NCBI GenBank assembly: GCA_050743365.1
Contig: JBOGFI010000053.1
Coordinates: forward strand, 1 to 31,735
Source of the DNA: JBOGFI01 sp050743365
GTDB lineage: Bacteria > Actinomycetota > Acidimicrobiia > IMCC26256 > JACDBD01
DNA length: 31,735 nt
Direction: 5' to 3'
Below the pieces are notes generated by a model, which saw nothing but the letters and a program-made list of their open reading frames with translations, was not told the origin of the DNA and did not search any database. A program made the translations under genes and the position numbers. Below, piece by piece: positions 24,923 to 30,281 of the stretch (the first letter of the stretch is position 1; the number at the start of each line of letters is the position of its first letter).

Positions 24923-26532
24923 TGTTCCCGCTCCGTGCATCGAGTGGAGGGCTCGGATGGGCCGCCGCCAGTATCAGCAGCGCGGGCAAGAGCCTCCCAG
25001 TGCATCGGGTGCGGCACACGACGTCCGCGGCGGACCTCGGACACGTTTGTCTTCGAGAGGCCGGTGGCTTTAGCGAGCTTCCCGAGTGGTACGTCGCGGA
25101 TTGCCGGCAGGATCGTGTCGGTGAAGAGTTGCGGGTCGGGTAGCACGGGGTGCGCGGCTTCCCAGCGTTGGCGCTCGGCGGCCCGAGCCCGGTTCGCACG
25201 GCCGACCTTGGCTCGCGCTTGACGCGACTGCGCGGGGTCCTTGCCCGCGGCTCGGGCGCCGCGGCGTGCCGTGACCGAGGCCCGCACGGCCTCGCCGATG
25301 GTCACCCCGGTGTGGGATGCGGCGCACCGGGTGCACCAGCGTCGCCGCCGCCGGTCAGTGAGCGGAGCTCCGCACGTCTCACACCGGCGCGGCAGCACCG
25401 CGACGCGGGGTGTAGCGGAGCAGCGCGGCCGCCGGCGGGTGGCATCGCGGCCGGCGGATCGGTTCGCCTCCGTGAGCAGGGTGGGGAGACGGCCGAGGCT
25501 CGCCTCGTCGGCGAGGGCCTGGGCGACCGCCTCGACGACCCGAGCGGCACGGGCCCGCCATGCGGGCAGGGTCTCGGCGAGCCGATGCGTGAGCGGTGCC
25601 AGCACACGGACGGTACCGTTGCGGGCCTCGGCGAAGTCGCGCCGCGAGAACACGTGGCCCATGATTAGATCGGCGACGTAGGCATCGACGTCGGGCCGGA
25701 GCGCTTCGAGCACGTCGAGCGCAGCCGAATCGCGGTTCCGCTGGTCGGCGTGCAGCCAGCCGAGCCCAGGATCGAGACCCACAGCACAGAGGGCGAGCTG
25801 GCACTCGGCTTCGGCGAGCGCGTACAGGTAGTTGAGGACCGCGTTCGCCGGTGTTGTCGCGCGCCGGGGCCCGGACTCGCCGCGCAGCGCGGACCCTCGG
25901 GCGCCGAAAGTCCGCCAGTGCGCGGGGACACGCCGCAGGTCGCGCCGAACCCACGGGATCGGCAGCGGTCCCCAGGCTTCGGCCCAGTAGCGGACGGCAG
26001 CCTGGGCCTCGATGGACCGGACCGCGTCTATGTCGACCGCCCCGGCGACGTTGCTGGCGTGCTCGCGGATCGCCTCGGCGCACACGTCAGCGCGCAGTCG
26101 TTGCGCGACTCGGGCTTGACCCTCGAGCTTCGCGCCGACGAGCGCCCTGGCGATCGCCAGTCCGAGGCCAGTCGTCGGCGCAAGCGCCTGCGCACGGCGC
26201 AACCGGGCATCGTCGTTGCCGCGCACCCCGGAGGTGGCGAGCACCCGTCCGGTCACGTCGAGGTGCACGTACGCAACCCCGACGTCGGCGCACCAGCGCA
26301 ACGCCTCCAGCGTGACGCTCCCAGCATGACCGAGGACCACAAGCCGCTCGAGCCGGCAGGTCGCTCGGGCGAACCGGCGCTCGCGCCGATGCTCGGCGAT
26401 CCCGTCGGCCACCACGAGATGCCCACGCTCGACGCGGACGCTGATCCCGTAGCCGTCGGCGACACAGACACCCTCACGGCAGGCGGCATCGCCGAAGGTC
26501 TCGACCAGCGGGTCTACTGTGTCGCCTCGCAT
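24916..26532 (-). CDS. cas1: Stand-alone Cas1 endonuclease/integrase with C-terminal zinc finger and HTH
   Basis: A 538-residue protein from ATG 26532. Residues 1-345 are a full Cas1: DGYGISVRVERGHLVV and the N-terminal beta domain, E175 (SIEAQAAVRYW), NAVLNYLYALAEAEC, then GLDPGLGWLHADQ with H261, and ALDVLEALRP with D273 and E276. These are the metal-binding active-site positions. Residues 384-403 form a CxxC-x12-CxxC zinc finger, and 481-510 (VPLGKLAKATGLSKTNVSEV) look like a helix-turn-helix. A basic linker joins them. HTH-tailed Cas1 proteins are typical of casposases, and zinc-finger-tailed solo Cas1 also occurs in Actinobacteria. The mRNA start may be controlled by a hairpin. The nucleotidyltransferase gene lies 61 bases upstream. 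Confidence 0.93.
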   Translation of the reverse strand: MRGDTVDPLVETFGDAACREGVCVADGYGISVRVERGHLVVADGIAEHRRERRFARATCRLERLVVLGHAGSVTLEALRWCADVGVAYVHLDVTGRVLATSGVRGNDDARLRRAQALAPTTGLGLAIARALVGAKLEGQARVAQRLRADVCAEAIREHASNVAGAVDIDAVRSIEAQAAVRYWAEAWGPLPIPWVRRDLRRVPAHWRTFGARGSALRGESGPRRATTPANAVLNYLYALAEAECQLALCAVGLDPGLGWLHADQRNRDSAALDVLEALRPDVDAYVADLIMGHVFSRRDFAEARNGTVRVLAPLTHRLAETLPAWRARAARVVEAVAQALADEASLGRLPTLLTEANRSAGRDATRRRPRCSATPRVAVLPRRCETCGAPLTDRRRRRWCTRCAASHTGVTIGEAVRASVTARRGARAAGKDPAQSRQARAKVGRANRARAAERQRWEAAHPVLPDPQLFTDTILPAIRDVPLGKLAKATGLSKTNVSEVRRGRRVPHPMHWEALARAADTGGGPSEPSTRCTEREHP

Positions 26533-26549
26533 CGCAAGCACTCCTTGCG
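26533..26549 (-). promoter_or_regulatory. Hairpin holding the cas1 ribosome site
   Basis: On the minus strand CGCAAG (26544-26549) and CTTGCG (26533-26538) pair perfectly. The 5-base loop GAGTG contains most of the GGAGTG ribosome site, and the stem ends at the ATG. This could limit Cas1 translation. Confidence 0.45.
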
Positions 26550-26593
26550 GTGCCAGCCCCCGGGCGGTCACACCCGCGCCGGGGGCGCTTCCT

Positions 26594-27499
26594 CTATGAC
26601 GTTGAAGTGGTCGGCGGCTGCACGTTCCAGTGGACGCCATCGGTGGCGCGTCCGATGAGCACCAGTCCCGGAACGCTCGCCGCCAGGTTGAAGTCGTCGA
26701 TGTCGAGAATGCCAGCACCTCGCAGACCGCGCACCAGGTCGCGCGCGTCGTCGAGTTCGGTGCGATCGGCGTCCCGTGCAGTCCGCTCGAAGAGGGCGAG
26801 GTTGAAGTGCTCGGCCATTCGGTCCGCCGCGGGTAGCAGCATCGGAGCTCCGCTGCGGCCGGACACATCGACGAGCCCGAGACCGTCGTCGTTGAGCTTC
26901 TCCGGCGGCCAGCGGAGCCGCTCGTCGAGCCCGCCGTCACCTAGCTCTGCCCGCATCCCGTCGGCAACTGCCATAAGTCCATCCCGGGCTTGAGGTAGTA
27001 ACGCGATTAGGAAGCGGGCCAGGTCGTTCCGGTCGGGTACATCGCCGAGCAGCATCGCAGTCGTGACGCGCTGGAAGACTCGTCGATCCTCGGACGAAAG
27101 GCCGGCGAGCTCTTCGTCCGGCTCCTGACGAACGCCGCGCGCACTCCTCTCCGCGCGTCGACGTTCAGCCTTGAAGTGATCTCGGTAGGCGCTTCGGAGC
27201 CCATCGTCGGGGATCGGCGCTCGCCGGGCGTACGCGATGAGCACTGCGCGGTGGAGCTTGCCCCGGTACTCCCGGTCGAGTTTGGCCGCCTCGACCGTCG
27301 CGACGACCTCGACGTCGAGATCCGAGTACGGGGTCGCCCTGTGCCGCCCGCCCTCGCCTCCAGGCGTCGTGAGCCCGTACTCACGCCTCGCCTGGGCTTG
27401 GCTGCCCGTGAACGCCAAGGACTCGTGACCCGTCTCGGCCCGTAACCGCCCCGTCACCTCGCGGGCGAACTCTTCATCGATCTCCGTTACTCGAGCCAC
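26594..27499 (-). CDS. Nucleotidyltransferase-fold protein
   Basis: A 301-residue protein from GTG 27499. The N-terminal part shows the nucleotidyltransferase motif FTGSQAQARREYG (G32, S33), then TPYSDLDVEVV with the metal-binding pair D60 and D62. A long helical segment rich in Arg and Glu and an otherwise unrecognised C-terminal half follow. The fold covers tRNA-modifying enzymes, MNT antitoxins and antibiotic nucleotidyltransferases, and the sequence does not decide among them. It is upstream of cas1 in the same direction, 61 bases apart, and probably belongs to the same unit. Divergent from the small-gene operon. Confidence 0.75.
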   Translation of the reverse strand: MARVTEIDEEFAREVTGRLRAETGHESLAFTGSQAQARREYGLTTPGGEGGRHRATPYSDLDVEVVATVEAAKLDREYRGKLHRAVLIAYARRAPIPDDGLRSAYRDHFKAERRRAERSARGVRQEPDEELAGLSSEDRRVFQRVTTAMLLGDVPDRNDLARFLIALLPQARDGLMAVADGMRAELGDGGLDERLRWPPEKLNDDGLGLVDVSGRSGAPMLLPAADRMAEHFNLALFERTARDADRTELDDARDLVRGLRGAGILDIDDFNLAASVPGLVLIGRATDGVHWNVQPPTTSTS

Positions 27500-27508
27500 A
27501 CCGCAAGC

Positions 27509-27545
27509 ATACCTCCCCGCCGGTGTGGCCTGGCGGATACCTCCC
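27509..27545. promoter_or_regulatory. Direct repeats in the divergent promoter region
   Basis: ATACCTCCC occurs twice, at 27509-27517 and 27537-27545, 28 bases apart, between the divergent nucleotidyltransferase and ribbon-helix-helix genes. This is a plausible operator pair for one of the element's own regulators. On the minus strand the first copy supplies the GGAGG before the nucleotidyltransferase start, although 12 bases is a long spacing. Confidence 0.4.
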
Positions 27546-27595
27546 TGTCGGAATCGCAGGCTTCGGCCCGAACCGGGCGGACGATCGGGCGGGAT

Positions 27596-27871
27596 ATGAG
27601 AGGTATCGACCTACGGGTCCCCGAAGAGGTCGCCGACGCCGTGCGGGCTGAGGCGAACCGGCGGCTGTGCCGCCCTGGCGAGGTGCTCGTCGACTTCCTG
27701 CGGCGCTACTGGCCGAGGTACGTCGCTGAGGACCTACGGCGCGACCTTACAACGTCCGTGATCGACGTGCGGGGCACTGAGCGGTGGCAGGCCACCCAGG
27801 GGCTCGTCGGCTCTGACGCGACGTCACGGCCAGCGCTTCCCGAGCCAGGTCCCGAACGGGAGGGCCGGTAG
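27596..27871 (+). CDS. Small ribbon-helix-helix-like protein
   Basis: A 91-residue protein from ATG 27596. The start IDLRVPEEVADAVRAEANRR, then PGEVLVDFLRRYWPRYV, has the strand-helix-helix pattern of RHH regulators. The C-terminal 40 residues look disordered. It is the first gene of a run in which each next gene starts at or overlaps the previous stop. It lies beside the direct repeats at 27509-27545, so autoregulation is plausible. Confidence 0.65.
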   Translation: MRGIDLRVPEEVADAVRAEANRRLCRPGEVLVDFLRRYWPRYVAEDLRRDLTTSVIDVRGTERWQATQGLVGSDATSRPALPEPGPEREGR

Positions 27872-27943
27872 ATGCGCCCGATCCGTCCCCTGCAAGCCGC
27901 GGACCCAGCCTGTCCGGACCCTCGGGAAGAGAGCCAGCCGTGA
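27872..27943 (+). CDS. Possible 23-residue leader-like peptide
   Basis: ATG 27872 directly follows the previous TAG, and the frame ends at TGA 27941-27943, whose last base is the A of the next ATG. The peptide (MRPIRPLQAADPACPDPREE and a few more) has no recognisable features. It may only serve to carry ribosomes to the next gene. Confidence 0.35.
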   Translation: MRPIRPLQAADPACPDPREESQP

Positions 27944-28062
27944 TGCCCACGATCACCGAAGCCCACCGGTTCGAGGACGGCACCTGGTCCGTCGCCTTCA
28001 CCTGGTGCTGGAACGGCTCCCGCTACTCCGGCGCCAAGGTCGTCCTCCCATGCGCGCCGTGA
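27943..28062 (+). CDS. 39-residue small protein
   Basis: Unrecognised. Starts at ATG 27943 (TGATG overlap with the preceding stop) and ends at TGA 28062. The sequence MPTITEAHRFEDGTWSVAFT followed by WCWNGSRYSGAKVVLPCAP is protein-like, with three Trp and two Cys, and reads as a short beta-rich domain. It is coupled at both ends. Confidence 0.5.
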   Translation: MPTITEAHRFEDGTWSVAFTWCWNGSRYSGAKVVLPCAP

Positions 28063-28268
28063 TGCGTGAGCGGTTCTCGCTGCCGGTCGACCTGCTCGAC
28101 GAGCTACGCCGCCGCGCCCACGCCGAGGGCGTCACGCTCTCCGAGCTCGCCGGTCGGCTCATCGCGGAGCATCTACCCAACCTGCTCGCCGAACTGCTCG
28201 CGGAACGGCTGCACGCCGATCCCGACGAGACGGCGCGTTCCGCACTGACCAGGGGGCCAGCCCCATGA
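28062..28268 (+). CDS. Ribbon-helix-helix-like DNA-binding protein
   Basis: A 68-residue protein. ATG 28062 overlaps the preceding TGA (TGATG); an alternative ATG at 28050 would add four residues. RFSLPVDLLDELRRRAHAEG and VTLSELAGRLIAEHL fit the RHH pattern closely. The leucine-rich C-terminal part (LPNLLAELLAERL) may support dimers. Probable regulator of this element. Confidence 0.7.
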   Translation: MRERFSLPVDLLDELRRRAHAEGVTLSELAGRLIAEHLPNLLAELLAERLHADPDETARSALTRGPAP

Positions 28269-28474
28269 CGCGACGAAGCTCCGACCGTTCGGCCGGAGCA
28301 CCGCCGGGACTGCCAATCCGCTACCAGCATAGCGACCCCGCGTACGGCCGCGCCGTCCGGGCGGTGGACACGACGGGGACGCGGCGCCGACCGCCGGCTC
28401 GCAGCCGTGGCCTCGGCATGCGCGCTCGGGCTGGCGGCTTCCTCGGTGGCGAGCTTCCGGAGGTGCGGCAGTGA
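28265..28474 (+). CDS. Small basic protein of unknown function
   Basis: A 69-residue Arg-rich frame (MTRRSSDRSAGAPPGLPIRY onward) coupled by ATGA to the gene before and by GTGA to the zinc-ribbon gene after. No domain recognised. The coding evidence is mainly its overlap pattern. Confidence 0.45.
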   Translation: MTRRSSDRSAGAPPGLPIRYQHSDPAYGRAVRAVDTTGTRRRPPARSRGLGMRARAGGFLGGELPEVRQ

Positions 28475-28650
28475 CGCGCGAGGAAACAAGGGCTATCCGC
28501 TACCGATGTGGCCGGTGTCGCGTGGTTCGCACAGGGCGACCCGGGCTGCTGTGGTGCGACGCCTGTGGCGGCGAGCTGAGCGAAATCAAGTACGGCCGCC
28601 GTTCAAGCGCGCGCGCCTCGTCGCGGCGACGCCACTGGCCAGGCGATTGA
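28471..28650 (+). CDS. Small zinc-ribbon protein
   Basis: A 59-residue protein from GTG 28471, with GGAGG seven bases upstream. YRCGRCRVVRTG and LLWCDACGGELSEIKYG give two CxxC pairs 20 residues apart, a zinc-ribbon pattern, followed by a strongly basic tail. A nucleic-acid-binding role is inferred. Last gene of the overlapping set. Confidence 0.65.
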   Translation: MTREETRAIRYRCGRCRVVRTGRPGLLWCDACGGELSEIKYGRRSSARASSRRRHWPGD

Positions 28651-28674
28651 GATGCCTGGCCTGTCGAGATCGCC

Positions 28675-28689
28675 TTGCGCACTGCGCAA
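28675..28689. promoter_or_regulatory. Palindrome upstream of the 28747 gene
   Basis: TTGCGCACTGCGCAA is a perfect palindrome with 7-base arms around one base. It lies 58 bases before the next gene start, where an operator would be expected. Confidence 0.4.
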
Positions 28690-28746
28690 CGCGAAAGCCG
28701 GCGCATCAGTGTCGGCGCACCGAAACCCAAGACCTAGGAGGTCAAG

Positions 28747-29202
28747 ATGAGTGGCGGCAAGCAACTCGCCCGAGTCGAGGAAATGGAACGGGCTCTCGCC
28801 GAAGTGACGCGCGGACCCGAGGTCGAGGATCCCGAGCGGGTCTCGGCCGAAATCATGGAGCGGATCCTTCGGGCGGAGACGCCGGCCGAGGTGCTCGGCG
28901 GGCAGGCGGTTGTCAGTGCACGTGATCTTGTGGGCATCCCGCACACGATCACCGGTGTCCACTTCCTGCAAAGCGACTACGACGGCGGGCCCGGCGTGTA
29001 CGCGATCGTCGACGCCGAGGTCCCGAACCCGTCGACGGGAGAGGTTCAGCGGCTCGCGTATTCGTCAGGATCGCGCCAGGTCCTCGCTCAGGCGTTCCGC
29101 TTGAGCGAGCTGGGTGCTTTCCCTGTGTCCGTCAGGTTGGTGGAAAGCGTCAAGCCGACGGCGCAGGGGTTCGTTCCGATGTGGTTGCAGGCGGCCGAGT
29201 AG
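28747..29202 (+). CDS. Unknown 151-residue protein, possibly replication-associated
   Basis: Starts at ATG 28747, with AGGAGG six bases upstream, the strongest ribosome site in the region. Residues 1-50 are helical and acidic (EEMERALAEV, SAEIMERILRAETP). The rest is beta-rich (ITGVHFLQSDYDGGPGVYAI, RLAYSSGSRQVLAQAFRL, FPVSVRLVES). The C-terminal part could be an OB-like fold, and high expression beside a DNA polymerase would suit a single-strand-binding protein, but this is a guess. A strong hairpin follows the stop. Confidence 0.7.
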   Translation: MSGGKQLARVEEMERALAEVTRGPEVEDPERVSAEIMERILRAETPAEVLGGQAVVSARDLVGIPHTITGVHFLQSDYDGGPGVYAIVDAEVPNPSTGEVQRLAYSSGSRQVLAQAFRLSELGAFPVSVRLVESVKPTAQGFVPMWLQAAE

Positions 29203-29237
29203 CCCCGGCGACCGAGCACGGTGAGCCAACATGAAGG

Positions 29238-29266
29238 CAGCCCCGGGACACTCGGTCCCGGGGCTG
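29238..29266 (+). terminator. Perfect 12-base-pair hairpin
   Basis: CAGCCCCGGGAC (29238-29249) pairs perfectly with GTCCCGGGGCTG (29255-29266) around the loop ACTCG, 36 bases after the 28747 gene stop. No U-tract follows. It probably ends or attenuates transcription before the polymerase operon. Confidence 0.6.
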
Positions 29267-29337
29267 ACGAGAACGGCAAGCAACTCGTTCCCGGCCAGCA
29301 GTCTACCCGTGCCGGGCGGCGCCGATCGTGACCGGCC

Positions 29338-29892
29338 ATGGCCCGTCGTGATTATCAGCGTGAGTACGCCGCGCGCAGCGCGCGGGCGCGGGCGGCGGGC
29401 TTCGCCAGCTTCCACGAGCAACGGCGCACGTTCGACGGCCCGCCGGCGAGCCGCTCCGCGCTCGAGCGCCTCCCCGAACGCGCCGCCGGCAAGTACCAGG
29501 ATGCGCTCGGGGTCGTGCGCGATGTCAGGGCTGGCTATACGCCGGAGAGCGCGGCGCGGTTCCATGGGATCTCGCTCGACGCGGTGCGGACGTTCACCGG
29601 CGACGCGCTCGACCGGGACGCCGACCGGCTCGCCCGGTCGATCCTGGTCATGGGCCGGGACGGGCCGACCGAGGTCGTCGTGCGCGGGTCGCGGGCGGCG
29701 TCGACGGCGGCGGCGCACGCATCCGCGCTGGAGCACTATGTCCGTACGGGTGACGGCTCCCGGTTGCGGGAGTTCCGCGGCAGACGCGTCGGCGGAGTCC
29801 GGCTGGTGGACGACCCCCGTGTGCTGCGGCGGCTTGCTCGGGAGGGTGCGCTCACGTTCGAGGAGCTTTACGTCCTGGTGGTGGCGGCATGA
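29338..29892 (+). CDS. Unknown basic protein upstream of PolB
   Basis: A 184-residue protein from ATG 29338; no clear ribosome site. Very Arg/Ala-rich. The N terminus MARRDYQREYAARSARARAA is strongly basic. The middle (VRDVRAGYTPESAARFHGIS, LDAVRTFTGDAL) has the look of a helix-turn-helix. The C-terminal part is helical (PRVLRRLAREGALTFEELYV). Its stop overlaps the next ATG (ATGA). DNA binding is inferred. Confidence 0.62.
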   Translation: MARRDYQREYAARSARARAAGFASFHEQRRTFDGPPASRSALERLPERAAGKYQDALGVVRDVRAGYTPESAARFHGISLDAVRTFTGDALDRDADRLARSILVMGRDGPTEVVVRGSRAASTAAAHASALEHYVRTGDGSRLREFRGRRVGGVRLVDDPRVLRRLAREGALTFEELYVLVVAA

Positions 29893-30281
29893 GCGGCCGT
29901 GAGTGTCTCCACTGTGCTGGCCCGGCTCGGGTGCGTCACGATCCGGCGGGGCGTCTCGACGGTGAGTACGTCGACGTCGACCTGGTGATCGACCTGTGCG
30001 ACGCCTGCCACGAGGCCGAGCACGCCGAGCGTCGGACACTCGGCTTGGACGTCGGCCCGACCCCGGAGGCGCCGCCCGAGCAGGTCGCGCTCGTGCTCCG
30101 CAGAGTCGCGGACAGCGTCGGCCGGTTCGCCGACGCCCCGACACTCGGCGGTGCGCTCGCCGGTCTCGCCGCGTTTCTCGCCGGGTTAGCTGGCCTGCTC
30201 AGGCGCCTGGCCGACGCGCTCGACGGGCACGTCGCCATCCTCGACCGCTCGGTGCCGGGCTGGCGGGAGGCGATCGCATGA
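29889..30281 (+). CDS. Unknown protein with N-terminal zinc-binding pattern
   Basis: A 130-residue protein coupled by ATGA at both ends. CLHC near residue 6 and CDACHEAEH near 37 form a CxxC-CxxCH zinc site like those in degenerate HNH or zinc-ribbon proteins. The C-terminal half is Ala/Leu-rich and helical (LAGLAAFLAGLAGLLRRLAD), possibly amphipathic or membrane-binding. Family not recognised. Confidence 0.6.
   Translation: MSGRECLHCAGPARVRHDPAGRLDGEYVDVDLVIDLCDACHEAEHAERRTLGLDVGPTPEAPPEQVALVLRRVADSVGRFADAPTLGGALAGLAAFLAGLAGLLRRLADALDGHVAILDRSVPGWREAIA

Noticed and set aside
24916..26940. Longer cas1 reading frame extending about 136 residues upstream of ATG 26532
   Set aside because: The extension is an Arg/Ser-rich shadow of the nucleotidyltransferase gene. 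ATG 26532 has a ribosome site and begins exactly at the Cas1 domain.
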